Positions 25,548-35,280 of a stretch of DNA of 64,000 bases are shown here, piece by piece. Source of the DNA: Ww85 sp963745765 (GTDB lineage: Bacteria; Desulfobacterota; Desulfobulbia; Desulfobulbales; Desulfocapsaceae); assembly GCA_963745765.1 (NCBI GenBank), contig CAVUYQ010000001.1, positions 91,489 through 155,488 on the forward strand, written 5' to 3'. The notes below the pieces were generated by a model. The model saw nothing but the letters and a program-made list of their open reading frames with translations. It was not told the origin of the DNA and made no database searches. A program made the translations under genes and the position numbers. Each line of letters begins with the position of its first letter. The stretch's first letter is position 1.

Positions 25548-27332
25548 ATGAATGATTACGGTCAAGCTGTTTTTGCTTTCTATAAGCAACACCTGGTCAA
25601 TGGTGTACTTGAAAAAACAACCTACATCGCAGATTGTCCTTTTTGTCACGAAAAGGGGCTTGACGGCAGCAGACGGCTGACGGTCACCATCAACCGGGAA
25701 GGCTTCTTTCATGGTTTCTTTCGCTGTCTTAACCAGTGTGTACCGGGCGGCTTTCCTCTCTGGTATGGTTCTCTTGCCAAGATTGATCCGGCCGAGGTAC
25801 CTGGATATGATCCGGACCGTGAGTATGTTTCGCAGGAAAATGACTTCCCCGTTCATTCCATTAATCAGCAGATACGAAAATTCAGGGATGACCTGACCGA
25901 CCGGATAATCAATCATTTTCAGGATAGCGGCATTTCCGAATCCGTTCTTCGTCAGATGTCTATCGGCTATAACGGTCGATACATCGTCTACCCCTATTTC
26001 CAGGAGGATGGCAATTGCTACTCAGCCCGGTGTGTCTATCCGGATAGGCCGGAAGATAATTTCTGGCACGGGGAAGAAGCGGTTACAGCAGAACAATACC
26101 AACTCTTTAATGTACAGGATATCCAGCGCTGTGAAAATGGTACACTCATACTCTGTGAGGGCGAGGACAATCTCCTGACCCTTAAACAGATGGGACTGCC
26201 CGGTATTGCCGTGCCGGACAGTCAGATTTTCGAGAGTATCGATCCCGAGCAGTTTGCTTTTGTGAAGACCCTGTTCATTGCAACACTGAACAATACGGAA
26301 TCGGAAATCCGGGCCCGGTCTTTTGCTTCACGTATAGGCCACAAGGTGCGCCTGCTTAACTGGCCCACCGGCTTAAGCCGTAATTACAGTCTCTGGCAGC
26401 TGGCAAGGGATACCGGCAGTGAATTCAGTGCACGGGTCATCTCCATGGCCCGGAATTCCAGGGCATTTTCCCCATTTTCGAGTCCGAAACGGGAGCATGA
26501 CCGCTTTTTTGAAACCCTCAATGATCAGCTTGGCGCTTCCTACGAAGGGTTGACGTCCGGTTTCACCAGGCTTGATAAAGCGATCGAGGGAATTCACGGC
26601 ATCAATGTCGTGGGTGGTGCACCCAAGGTCGGAAAGTCCTGTTTTCTGATCCAGGTAGCAACGGAGATGGCCAGGAGAAAAGTACCGATTGTCTATTACG
26701 ATTTCGAGAACGGCCGCCAGAAGATCTATCAGCGGACCATGGCCCGTCTCAGTAGAATCCCGGTAAATGACTTACGCTCAGCGTCTTTTGGCGCAGAGCA
26801 GAAGATCCGCTACGAATTTGCCTGTCGGGAGTTCCAGAAGTTATTAACCTGGTTTCGTGTGGTTAATGATCGCAAGGTGACGCCGGAAATCATGCGAAGG
26901 CATATTGATTTCATACAGCATGAAACCCAGCGGGAACATGCTGTCGTGGTCATCGATAGTCTGCATAAGCTGCCTTTCAAAGACTTCAGCGAACAGAGGA
27001 CCGGAATTGATGCCTGGCTCAGGCAGTTTGAATCAATGCGCGATGAAATGAAGGTGTCATTCCTGGTCATATCCGAACTCTCACGGGGCGAAAAAGGTTC
27101 TTACCGGGATACGCCGCACATGGGGGTTTTCAAGGGTTCCGGAGATATAGAATACTGTGCTGACAATGCCCTCGTTATCTTTCCGGAATGGAGCCATCAG
27201 GACTCGGCCGATGGTGCGGAGAGGAATAATAATCTCTGGCTGGTCGCCAGTCGTGAACACAGCCCGGGCCTTATTGCCACCTATCAACTTGATTACCCAT
27301 TCTGGGGATTCAGGGAACTGGAAAGTCACTGA
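25548..27332 (+). CDS. Primase-helicase-like protein (zinc finger, TOPRIM-like, RecA/DnaB ATPase)
   Basis: A 594-residue protein with the plan of phage-type primase-helicases. A zinc site is formed by Cys30, Cys33, Cys60 and Cys64 (CPFC...CLNQC). A TOPRIM-like segment begins GTLILCEGEDNLL with the conserved Glu near 204, but the expected DxD is replaced by TLNNTES. The RecA-like ATPase has Walker A GAPKVGKS (357-364) and Walker B HAVVVIDSLHK (Asp near 470), followed by 'FLVISELSRGEKGSYRDTP', the DnaB-type motif III. No phage gene lies near. The ATG at 25548 is chosen over an upstream TTG (25473); neither has a good ribosome site. The last 23 bases overlap trmFO on the other strand. Confidence 0.75.
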   Translation: MNDYGQAVFAFYKQHLVNGVLEKTTYIADCPFCHEKGLDGSRRLTVTINREGFFHGFFRCLNQCVPGGFPLWYGSLAKIDPAEVPGYDPDREYVSQENDFPVHSINQQIRKFRDDLTDRIINHFQDSGISESVLRQMSIGYNGRYIVYPYFQEDGNCYSARCVYPDRPEDNFWHGEEAVTAEQYQLFNVQDIQRCENGTLILCEGEDNLLTLKQMGLPGIAVPDSQIFESIDPEQFAFVKTLFIATLNNTESEIRARSFASRIGHKVRLLNWPTGLSRNYSLWQLARDTGSEFSARVISMARNSRAFSPFSSPKREHDRFFETLNDQLGASYEGLTSGFTRLDKAIEGIHGINVVGGAPKVGKSCFLIQVATEMARRKVPIVYYDFENGRQKIYQRTMARLSRIPVNDLRSASFGAEQKIRYEFACREFQKLLTWFRVVNDRKVTPEIMRRHIDFIQHETQREHAVVVIDSLHKLPFKDFSEQRTGIDAWLRQFESMRDEMKVSFLVISELSRGEKGSYRDTPHMGVFKGSGDIEYCADNALVIFPEWSHQDSADGAERNNNLWLVASREHSPGLIATYQLDYPFWGFRELESH

Positions 27333-28653
27333 CAAGCATATTCAGCCATTCGGCAAGGGCAATCTCGGACCGCTCAGCCCGGAGTTGTCCCCTGAGACGT
27401 TTCGCTACTTTTTTCCCCCATGCAGGAAAGAGACCAAAATTAACATTTGATGGCTGAAACAGCTCCGGTTGAGTAGTGCTCAGATGGGTGATAAGGGCGC
27501 CTATGGCAGTATCCGGAGGAGGAATAAGCGGATTGAGTCTCTTTACCAGCCGGGCAGCGTTTATTCCAGCGAGAAGCCCCATGGCCGTTGATTCTACATA
27601 ACCTTCCACACCGCAGAGTTGACCTGCTATCAGAAGCTGGGGGCGTTTTTTTGTCTGCAGGGTCGGCTGCAGGATGTCGGGGGCGGAGATAAAGGTGTTA
27701 CGATGGATGGAACCCAATCGCGCAAATTCGGCATGCTGCAGTCCGGGTATCATTCTGAAGACGCGCTTTTGCTCGGGGTAGGTAAGTTTTGTCTGAAAAC
27801 CAACCATATTGTACAGGGTTCCCTGCTGATTTTCTTTGCGAAGCTGGACCACTCCGTAGGGTATTTTACCGGTGCGGGGATCTTCAAGGCCCACCGGTTT
27901 CATCGGACCGAAACGCAGCGTGTCCGGTCCCCTGCTGTTTATCACTTCAACAGGCAGACATCCTTCAAAATATTTGGCCTCTTCAAAATCATGCAGGGGC
28001 ATGTATTCTGCGGAAGAAAGTTCGGCTGTAAGGTGTCGATAGGCTGCTTCGTCCAGCGGACAATTAAGATAATCCCCGGGACCGTCATCATAGCGTGACT
28101 TCTGATAGACGATTGTCATATCAAGCGATTCCCGGAGGATGATCGGTGCTATCGCGTCGTAGAAAAACAACCTGCTCTTACCCGTCAGCGTTCCAAGGCT
28201 TGCTGCCAGTCCTTCTGAGACGAGGGGACCGGCCGCTACGATAACGATTTGATCTTCGGTCTCCGGTAATTGTGTTACCTCTTGCCTGACCGTCGTGATG
28301 AGCGGATGTTTTTCTATGGTGTCGGTGATGGCTGCGGAGAAATGCTGTCGATCAACAGCAAGCGCCTTGCCGGCCGGTACAGCTGTTGCGTCGGCAACCT
28401 TGATGATCAGAGAGTTAAGCTGTCGCATCTCATTCTTTAACAGCCCGACCGCAGACGTCCATTCATTTGAGCGAAAAGAGTTTGAGCAAACCAGTTCAGC
28501 AAGATCAGATGATTCATGTGCAGGGCTGAACTTCTGTGGTTTCATATCATACAACTGCACCGAACAGCCTCGCTGTGCAAGTTGCCAGGCCGCTTCACAT
28601 CCGGCAAGACCGCCGCCGATAATTTGTACCGGCATCTCCGATTGACCATGCAT
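27310..28653 (-). CDS. trmFO: Folate-dependent tRNA (uracil-54-C5)-methyltransferase TrmFO
   Basis: A 447-residue flavoprotein. The FAD-binding IIGGGLAGCEAAWQ lies at about 11-24, followed by 'LYDMKPQKFSPAHESSDLAELVCSNSFRS', the TrmFO signature with its nucleophilic cysteine. Other blocks are 'GPLVSEGLA', 'YDAIAPI', 'NCPLDEAAY', 'FEGCLPVEVINSRGPDTLRFGPMKPVGL', 'VGFQTKLTYPEQKRVFRMIPGL' and 'AGQLCGVEGYVESTAMGLLAG'. The enzyme makes ribothymidine at position 54 of tRNA using methylene-THF, replacing the SAM-dependent TrmA. A second ATG six codons in lacks a usable ribosome site. The 3D-lipoprotein and mutL genes lie just upstream on the same strand. Confidence 0.95.
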   Translation of the reverse strand: MHGQSEMPVQIIGGGLAGCEAAWQLAQRGCSVQLYDMKPQKFSPAHESSDLAELVCSNSFRSNEWTSAVGLLKNEMRQLNSLIIKVADATAVPAGKALAVDRQHFSAAITDTIEKHPLITTVRQEVTQLPETEDQIVIVAAGPLVSEGLAASLGTLTGKSRLFFYDAIAPIILRESLDMTIVYQKSRYDDGPGDYLNCPLDEAAYRHLTAELSSAEYMPLHDFEEAKYFEGCLPVEVINSRGPDTLRFGPMKPVGLEDPRTGKIPYGVVQLRKENQQGTLYNMVGFQTKLTYPEQKRVFRMIPGLQHAEFARLGSIHRNTFISAPDILQPTLQTKKRPQLLIAGQLCGVEGYVESTAMGLLAGINAARLVKRLNPLIPPPDTAIGALITHLSTTQPELFQPSNVNFGLFPAWGKKVAKRLRGQLRAERSEIALAEWLNMLVSDFPVP

Positions 28654-28676
28654 TTTAGTTGCTATCCTTTAACTCA

Positions 28677-29216
28677 TCAGGGGCGTTCGATAATGACCTC
28701 GACGCGCCTGCGGCCCCATTGCAGTGCATCACCATGAGAATCGTAAAAAATATCAATGCGGTCAGGTCCCTTGATGGCACCGCCCCTGTCTGCGACAACG
28801 CCCCAGCCGTAGCCGGGAACATACATCCGTGTACCAAAGGGATAATACCTGGTGTCGGCGGCAATGGTGCCGTCCTGGCTGGCGAGATACCAGGGGAAGA
28901 GAATAGTTTTCACCGGAATCATCAAGGGGTTATACAGGCTGTCCATGGAAAAAAGACCTTCCTGGGGTTCACGCGGTTCGCTGCCGCTTGCTGTCAGACC
29001 GGAATAGGGGGTTCCTGTCTGGGAACCTTTACTGACGTAGCGATTCCAGAAATCAAGTTTGAGGTAACTCCAGCTGCCGCGTTCCCAGCTGCAGCAGGAA
29101 GAGCAGCCGCAATAGGCAGTTACCTCGAGCATCCGGCCGACCGGCTGCTTTGCGCAACCGGAAAGGAGCATGAGACAAAGCAGAAAGAGATATATCGATG
29201 CTGTTCTCCTGTTCAT
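28677..29216 (-). CDS. 3D-domain lipoprotein (MltA C-terminal-like)
   Basis: A 179-residue protein with a lipoprotein signal (LMLLSGC, lipidated Cys near 21). The C-terminal region carries the 3D (Asp-Asp-Asp) motif: YPFGTRMYVPGYGWGVVADRG, then 'IKGPDRIDIFYDSHGDALQWGRRRVEV', as in MltA lytic transglycosylases and resuscitation-factor-like proteins. A cysteine-rich segment near the start (VTAYCGCSSCCSW) is typical of the short 3D proteins. A role in peptidoglycan cleavage in the envelope is probable; activity is not proven by sequence. The gene starts 4 bases after the mutL stop, so the two are co-transcribed. Confidence 0.82.
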   Translation of the reverse strand: MNRRTASIYLFLLCLMLLSGCAKQPVGRMLEVTAYCGCSSCCSWERGSWSYLKLDFWNRYVSKGSQTGTPYSGLTASGSEPREPQEGLFSMDSLYNPLMIPVKTILFPWYLASQDGTIAADTRYYPFGTRMYVPGYGWGVVADRGGAIKGPDRIDIFYDSHGDALQWGRRRVEVIIERP

Positions 29217-29220
29217 GAGC

Positions 29221-31056
29221 TCAGGTGCGATGAAACCATTTTACGATCTCAGACTGGTTGAAAATTTTGACGACCGGACGACCATGCGGACAGTGTGAAA
29301 AAAGATCGGCACGGGCCATGCGCTCCAGCAGCCCTTTAATTTCCGGTCCTGACAGCGGATCACCGGATTTAACTGCGGCCTTGCAGGCCATGGTCGCAAG
29401 TATGGTGTTAAGGGAATCGCCTGCACGGGCTTCTTTTTCACTGCCGAATTGTTCGATAATATCAAGAAATAAATCCTGCGGCGAGATCGTTCCGGCAAGA
29501 GCCGGTATGGCCGCCAGAACCCAGGTGGTACCGCCGAAATCCCTGATGCCAAATCCCATGTTTTCAAGAGCTTGTAAATTGCTTTCGACCAGTTCGGACT
29601 GAAATGTCGTCAATTCAAGCGTTACCGGAAAAAGAAGCGTCTGGGAGGCAATCCTGCCGCGGCCATATTGCGTGCGCAGTTCTTCAAAAAGCAATCGTTC
29701 ATGGGCGGCATGTTGATCTATCACCACCAGATGGTTCTTGTTTCTGCAGAAAATATAGAGATCCTGGAAGGTGCCGATGACAAAGAGATCTTCAACCCGT
29801 ACGGACTCAACATCCGTTTCGGAAGGTCCGGCAGTGCCGGGTTTAGCAATGTCATTGCGCTGCATCTCGGGGGCGTCTTCCTGCGTGGCAAAGATGTCCG
29901 GTAGTGAGGCTGGAGCCGGGCTGTCCGATTTCTTCTGGTAACCGCTGTCCAGTGAAAACAGTCCTGGTGAAGCGGAGGTGAAGAGGGCCTGTCCGGAAAT
30001 TTCAGACGTTTCCGTGTCGATGCGCTTCGGGGGCATACTGAAGATTGTCTGTCTGACATGCTGCTGCTCCCTGATCATTGCCTGGCGGACCGCATCAGCA
30101 ACCTTTTGGTGCACCAGCTGACTGTTCCTGAACCTGACTTCATGCTTGGCCGGGTGAACATTGACATCGACAAGTTCCGGCGAGAGGGTGACCTTGACGA
30201 TACCGGCAGGACTGCGCCCCTTGAGAAGAAAAGAACGAAGACCTTCATTCACACCATGAACGAGCAGCCGGTCCTTGATTGCCCTGTTATTGACGAAGAG
30301 CCGGATACGGCCGGCCATCGGTGCACTCGAATCAGGCGGCAGTAAAAGTCCGCTGACAACAATTGAGTCAGGTCCCGGCGCACCGCTGTCAACCGTCAGG
30401 AACGGACCTGAATAGCTCAGTATTTTGGCAAGCCTTTGCTCGATGGTCATGCCGGCTTCAAGCCTGATGGTATCCCGCTCGTCGATGCGCAGGGTGAAAC
30501 CAACGTCGGGACAGGCCAGTGCATAGTTTTTTATGGTGTCATCGATATGAGAAAGTTCGGTCCGGGTGGTCCGCAGAAATTTTTTACGGGCGGGAGTGTT
30601 GGCAAAGAGATTCCTGACTTCAATAGTGGTGCCGGTCCGGGCACCGGTTTCATGGGCTTGCTTGATCGAACCGAAATGGCAGACTACGGTTGATCCCATT
30701 TCCTGCTGTCGGGCACGGGAGGTGATAATCATCCGTGATACTGAAGCAATCGACGGAATTGCCTCACCCCTGAAACCAAGCGTACGGATGGAGCCGAGGT
30801 CCTCTCCATCCTTTATCTTGGAGGTACCGTGGCGCTCAAAACTGAGCAGGACGTCATCCTCGTCCATGCCCTCGCCGTCGTCGCTGATACGGATAAAACG
30901 GGTACCGCCACCCTCAATCTCAATCTCGATATGGGAGGCTCCGGCATCCAGGCTGTTTTCCAACAATTCTTTGACCACTGAGGCCGGCCGTTCGACCACT
31001 TCACCGGCAGCTATCTGGTTGGCGAGTTGTTCGGGGAGTATGCGTATTTTAGACAT
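29221..31056 (-). CDS. mutL: DNA mismatch repair protein MutL
   Basis: A 611-residue MutL. The N-terminal GHKL ATPase has 'LLENSLDAGA', 'SDDGEGM', 'FERHGTSKI' and 'LGFRGEAIPSIASV', then 'NLFANTPARKKFL' and the transducer 'NVHPAKHEVRF'. The C-terminal dimerisation domain keeps the endonuclease motif DQHAAHERLLFEEL (DQHA-x2-E-x4-E), 'ACKAAV' and CPHGRP. This MutL should therefore nick DNA itself and not depend on MutH, as in most bacteria outside the Dam-directed gammaproteobacteria. Upstream, 104 bases separate it from the divergent penicillin-binding protein gene. Confidence 0.95.
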   Translation of the reverse strand: MSKIRILPEQLANQIAAGEVVERPASVVKELLENSLDAGASHIEIEIEGGGTRFIRISDDGEGMDEDDVLLSFERHGTSKIKDGEDLGSIRTLGFRGEAIPSIASVSRMIITSRARQQEMGSTVVCHFGSIKQAHETGARTGTTIEVRNLFANTPARKKFLRTTRTELSHIDDTIKNYALACPDVGFTLRIDERDTIRLEAGMTIEQRLAKILSYSGPFLTVDSGAPGPDSIVVSGLLLPPDSSAPMAGRIRLFVNNRAIKDRLLVHGVNEGLRSFLLKGRSPAGIVKVTLSPELVDVNVHPAKHEVRFRNSQLVHQKVADAVRQAMIREQQHVRQTIFSMPPKRIDTETSEISGQALFTSASPGLFSLDSGYQKKSDSPAPASLPDIFATQEDAPEMQRNDIAKPGTAGPSETDVESVRVEDLFVIGTFQDLYIFCRNKNHLVVIDQHAAHERLLFEELRTQYGRGRIASQTLLFPVTLELTTFQSELVESNLQALENMGFGIRDFGGTTWVLAAIPALAGTISPQDLFLDIIEQFGSEKEARAGDSLNTILATMACKAAVKSGDPLSGPEIKGLLERMARADLFSHCPHGRPVVKIFNQSEIVKWFHRT

Positions 31057-31160
31057 TTCTTCCGTTTAATAGCTGTTGCCAGGAATAAGCTTCACGTATA
31101 GAGTAGACACAATTTTACTATAGGTTCTAACCTACTACAATTCAACTTTATCCGATAGAC

Positions 31161-33030
31161 GTGGCAACGGTAACAGGGAAAAAAAAGACGACACCCGTAA
31201 AACGGCGGACACCACTCAGAGAGAAACAGGTTATTATATTTCTTTTTTCAATCTGCGCTGTTCTCTCTTTGTTTCTTGTTGGTCTGCTTGTGGCCCTTGA
31301 CCTGCTGAATATCCCGGATATCCGGAGCGTCGCACATTATCAGCCGTCTCAGACGACTCTCATTCTTGACCGCAGAGGCGATGTTGTCGAACGTCTCTTC
31401 GACGAGAATAGAATCGTTGTCTCTCTTGATGAAATGCATCCGCTCCTGCCAAAGGCTTTTGTTGCCGCAGAAGACGGCCGCTTCTACGAGCATCCGGGGC
31501 TCGATTTTTTCTCGGTTTTCAGAGCCCTGGTCAATAATCTGAGAGATGGCAGAAAGGGGCAGGGAGGGTCAACGATTACTCAGCAGGTTGCCAAAGCCTT
31601 ATTGTTGACGCCGGAAAAAACCTATTTGCGAAAGTTCAAGGAAGCGATACTTGCCTGGCGCATTGACACCATGTTGAGCAAAGATGAGATCATATATATT
31701 TACCTCAATCAAATTTACCTTGGCGAAGGGGCTTACGGTGTCGAGGCTGCGGCCCAAACCTATTTCGCTAAACACGCAGCGGAGCTGAGTCTTTCAGAGA
31801 TAGCCCTGCTGGCAGGCCTGCCGCAGGCGCCGAGCCGCTATTCGCCCCGGGAGCACTGGGAGCGTGCTCACGGCCGTCAGCGCTATGTCCTCAACAGGAT
31901 GGCTGCGGACGGCTACATAACAGATAATCAGGCAAAAGCCGCCTATACCGCACACCCGGCCATGGTGCCGCCTGAGTCGGATGATACCGGGATGAACGGC
32001 TATTATCTGCTGGAGGTGCATAAACGTGCTGAACAGATGCTTGGCCGGCCGCTTACGACAGCCGGTGTCCGTATTCATACGAATCTTGACCAGAAGATGC
32101 AGCGTGAAGCGCAACAGGCGCTTCGTTCCGGGTTAAAAGATATTTATGAAAGAAACGGCGGCGGTAGCGGAACGGGGCGGATGCCTGAAGGGGCCCTTGT
32201 CAGCTTTGAGGCCTGCAGCGGCAGGGTGAGGGCATTGGTTGGCGGGAGTGATTTCAGCAAAACACCGTTTAACCGGGCCGTTCAGGCCCGAAGGCCGGCC
32301 GGTTCGGTGTTTAAACCGCTTGTCTACAGCGCGGCTTTTGAGAAAGGTTTCGGTGCGGAATCTCTTGTCGAGGACGAGCCGATTTCCATAACCGGAAGTG
32401 GTGGTCAGCCCTGGCGGCCGAAAAATTTTTCCGGTAGTTTTCACGGTACGGTATCGCTGGAAACGGCCCTTATTCACTCATATAACATTCCGGTGATCAA
32501 GGTGATGCAGCGAATCGGCATCAAGCCTGTTCAGGAATTGGCCAGGCGCGCGGGGATAACGGCTGACATGCCGCCTGATTTATCACTTGCTCTGGGTGCG
32601 GTGGATGTTTCGCTGCTTGAAATGAGTGCTTCCTATGAACCATTCATCTGCGACGGGAACTATGTGCAACCGACGCTCATCAGCACCATCACCGATGCTG
32701 ATAACAGGTCCCTGTATCGTGTCAGTAAAAAGGGTATATCGGTCATGGCACCGGGAAATGCTTCCCGCATGAAATCCATTCTGGAAAAAGTAATCAGCGA
32801 AGGAACCGGTAAAAGCGCGCAGGGGCTATCCGGTGTTTCCGGTGGTAAAACAGGTACTTCCGATGAAAACAGGGACGCCTGGTTTATCGGATTCCACAAT
32901 CGGGATATAACCGGTGTCTGGGTCGGGCACGATCGAAACGAAAGTCTCGGCAGGTCTGAAAACGGCGGCAGGAGTGCGAGCCCCGATCTGGCGTGCTTAT
33001 CTGCAGGCGGTAGGTTCCCGTGAGCGGTAA
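31161..33030 (+). CDS. Class A penicillin-binding protein (PBP1A type), frame break at the C-terminus
   Basis: A bifunctional peptidoglycan synthase: membrane anchor (about 25-48), glycosyltransferase domain (EDGRFYEHPG with Glu104, 'GQGGSTITQQ', 'KEAILAWRID') and transpeptidase domain (active Ser382 in GSVFK, HSYN, KTGT at 563-566). As printed the protein ends after SASPDLACLSAGGRFP at 33023. Skipping one base near 32983 gives the family's usual end, PIWRAYLQAVGSRER, with a stop at 33030, so an extra base is likely there. The start is a GTG without a strong ribosome site. It is monocistronic and converges on the phosphate transporter gene. Confidence 0.9.
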
Positions 33031-33038
33031 AAGCTTTA

Positions 33039-33055
33039 GGGTACCTTGAAAAATT
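33039..33055 (+). repeat. Solo copy of the GGGTACCTTGAA repeat end
   Basis: GGGTACCTTGAAAAATT lies between the stops of the PBP and pit genes and agrees with the terminal repeat consensus of the 46097-46239 element. A partial inverse partner (TTCAAGGTA, 33074-33082) lies inside the end of pit and may be chance. Confidence 0.5.
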
Positions 33056-33057
33056 GA

Positions 33058-34323
33058 TCAGCTGAAGATTCCCTTCAAGGTAAAAAAGAATAACATTGCC
33101 ATGATGGCGCCGGCCGGCAGCGTGACGAGCCAGCTGACGATAATGTTGAAAATAACCCGCAGGTCCAATGCTCCTATGCCGCGGGCGAGGCCGACTCCAA
33201 GCACGGCGCCGACCAGGATATGGGTTGTTGACACCGGCAGTCCGGTGCGGCTGGCGATAACAACGGTGGTAGCGGCCGCCAGTTCTGCGCAAAATCCGCG
33301 GGAAGGGGTCAGTTCGGTGATTTTTCTACCGACGGTCAGCATGACCCGGTAGCCAAGTGTTACCAGTCCAAGAACTATGCCCCCTCCGCCCAGCAGCAGA
33401 ATCCAGATCGGAAGTTCGGAATGCTGCATTACTTCACCGCCGGAGCTGATGATACTGACGATAGCTGCCAGCGGACCGATACCGTTTGCCACGTCGTTTG
33501 AGCCATGGGCAAAGGCCATAGCGCAGGCGGTAAAGAGCATCATCGGGGCGAAGACTTTTTCCACACTGGCGAAATGAAAATCGCGATCAGCGGCCCGGTC
33601 CTCTTTTATCCGGCGGATAAAGTACCATCCGATAGCGGCGGTAAAAAGGCCGAAACCGACGGCCAGAGCAAAGCTCTGGATCACACTCAGGCTAATTTTA
33701 AGGTGCGTCAGTCCCTTGAACATGGTCACCAGCGAGATGATGAATCCTACCAGAAAAACATAGCCGGGGGCGTATCGTTTGGCGTTTTTAAGCGGATTGT
33801 CAGTGTCGAAAATAAGCTTCCTGGTGCTCATGACGAGAAGAAAGGATATCGTGCCGCCGACCACGGGGCTCACTACCCAGCTTCCGACAACGCTTCCTAC
33901 CTTTCCCCATTTCACCGCTTCAGGACCGATGCCGACAATGGCAAAACCTATCAGGGCTCCGACGATGGAATGGGTCGTGGAGACCGGCCAGCCCTTCCAT
34001 GAGGCGATCATCAGCCAGAATGCAGCGGCAAGGAGGGAAGCGAGCATACCGTAGACAAGAATTTCAGGAGAATCGATGATGCCGGTCGGGTCAATGATCC
34101 CTTTTCGGATGGTACTGGTGACATGGCCGCCGGCCAAAACCGCCCCGCCGAATTCAAAAATGATGGCGATGCAGATGGCCTGTTTCAGGGTTACCGCCCC
34201 GGCCCCGACAGATGTTCCCATGGCATTGGCCAGATCGTTGGCACCGATGCCCCAGGTCATATAGAGGCCAAAAATAATGGCCAGAATCAAAAATACCGTA
34301 CCGTACGCAGCAATAATTTCCAT
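33058..34323 (-). CDS. pit: Inorganic phosphate transporter, PiT family
   Basis: A 421-residue membrane protein with about ten helices. Both copies of the PiT signature are visible: 'GANDLANAMGTSVGAGAVTLKQA' near residue 28, with 'GWPVSTTHSIVGALIGF', and the C-terminal 'AHGSNDVANGIGPLAAI', with 'TGLPVSTTHILVGAVLG'. It imports phosphate, usually as metal phosphate with H+ or Na+. The DUF47 gene sits 12 bases upstream on the same strand, the usual pairing in which the DUF47 protein regulates the transporter. Confidence 0.93.
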   Translation of the reverse strand: MEIIAAYGTVFLILAIIFGLYMTWGIGANDLANAMGTSVGAGAVTLKQAICIAIIFEFGGAVLAGGHVTSTIRKGIIDPTGIIDSPEILVYGMLASLLAAAFWLMIASWKGWPVSTTHSIVGALIGFAIVGIGPEAVKWGKVGSVVGSWVVSPVVGGTISFLLVMSTRKLIFDTDNPLKNAKRYAPGYVFLVGFIISLVTMFKGLTHLKISLSVIQSFALAVGFGLFTAAIGWYFIRRIKEDRAADRDFHFASVEKVFAPMMLFTACAMAFAHGSNDVANGIGPLAAIVSIISSGGEVMQHSELPIWILLLGGGGIVLGLVTLGYRVMLTVGRKITELTPSRGFCAELAAATTVVIASRTGLPVSTTHILVGAVLGVGLARGIGALDLRVIFNIIVSWLVTLPAGAIMAMLFFFTLKGIFS

Positions 34324-34335
34324 AGCCTTCCGTGA

Positions 34336-35022
34336 TTACTTTGAGAGAAAGAGTAAGAGGCGATCTCCGATATTTTCCGACTGGTCAGATATCGTTCCAA
34401 GCAGATCGATCAGTTTATACCAGAAGATGATGGTGACCGGATCAAGTTCTTTTTCATGTTCAAAGAGAATCCTCCTTGTTCGAAACATGATTGCGTCAAT
34501 ATCATGCTCCGACCTTCTCACACCGTTTATCATTCTGGAGACCTTTTCATTTTCGCGACCGCGAAAACCCACCTGCAAAAGCTCGTCGAGTTGTTCGATC
34601 ATGTCTTTTGTCGAAACGCTGATATCCATGGTTGCCTCAAGCAATTCATCAATGATTTCCTTGAGTGCGTCCGGCACCTCCATGTCTCTATATAGCAGGA
34701 TTTTGGCGATTTCCTCGGTTGTATCGGCGAGGCTGTCCTGGTCGCTGATCAGGCTTAACAGATCTTTCCGATCAACGGGAAGCAGCAGCGTGCTTGGCAT
34801 ATTGAGACGAAATACGTGCTTGATCTCGTCGGCCTCAGATTCGAGTTTGATTATTTCTTCGGCAAAATCCTGTAATTGTTCGTAATCCTTTCGATAAAGA
34901 GCGTCAATAAGAGGAGGGAGGAAACAGATACAGGAAAAGACCGTGCGCATATGCTGCTGCATCGGTTTGAATGGAGAGGTCCTGAAAAGACTGGAGAGCG
35001 GAGTTGTTGATTTTATATCCAT
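34336..35022 (-). CDS. DUF47 / PhoU-like regulator of the Pit transporter
   Basis: A 228-residue, all-helical protein of the DUF47 (TIGR00153) family. It has four or five long amphipathic helices with acidic metal-binding positions such as EIIKLESEADEIKH, 'LISDQDSLADTTEEIAK' and 'RRSEHDIDAIMFRTRRILF', as in PhoU. Proteins of this family accompany PiT transporters and modulate phosphate uptake in response to cellular state. It is the first gene of the pair; its promoter must lie in the 258 bases between it and the end of the next upstream gene, where I found no convincing Pho box. Confidence 0.88.
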   Translation of the reverse strand: MDIKSTTPLSSLFRTSPFKPMQQHMRTVFSCICFLPPLIDALYRKDYEQLQDFAEEIIKLESEADEIKHVFRLNMPSTLLLPVDRKDLLSLISDQDSLADTTEEIAKILLYRDMEVPDALKEIIDELLEATMDISVSTKDMIEQLDELLQVGFRGRENEKVSRMINGVRRSEHDIDAIMFRTRRILFEHEKELDPVTIIFWYKLIDLLGTISDQSENIGDRLLLFLSK

Positions 35023-35280
35023 GGCATACCCCTGAGAAAAAACGATGCTTTGATTGGGAGTGTTTTAATGTTGTGCCGTAAAGAGAGCAATCATTAGAAA
35101 ATGATTAGGGATTAGTTAGCAGATGATCGGGGTAAAATACAAGAAGAATATACGGTTCATTCGCTTTTCACAGAATGAATTGTCAGCTTTTCAACTGAGA
35201 ACTCGAGTAAAATTTACTGAAGCCTGAAGGATTAGACAAGCCGAATATCTATCTTCTGTTCTCCTCGGCTAAGGAACGCT

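Noticed and set aside
31057..31160. TAGGTTCTAACCTA palindrome between mutL and the PBP gene as an operator
   Set aside because: The 6-bp arms are short and no matching regulator or promoter boxes could be set out with confidence.
35023..35280. Possible Pho box upstream of the DUF47-pit pair
   Set aside because: CTGACA and CTGTGA half-sites occur but are 13 rather than 11 bases apart, so the pattern does not fit the known box.
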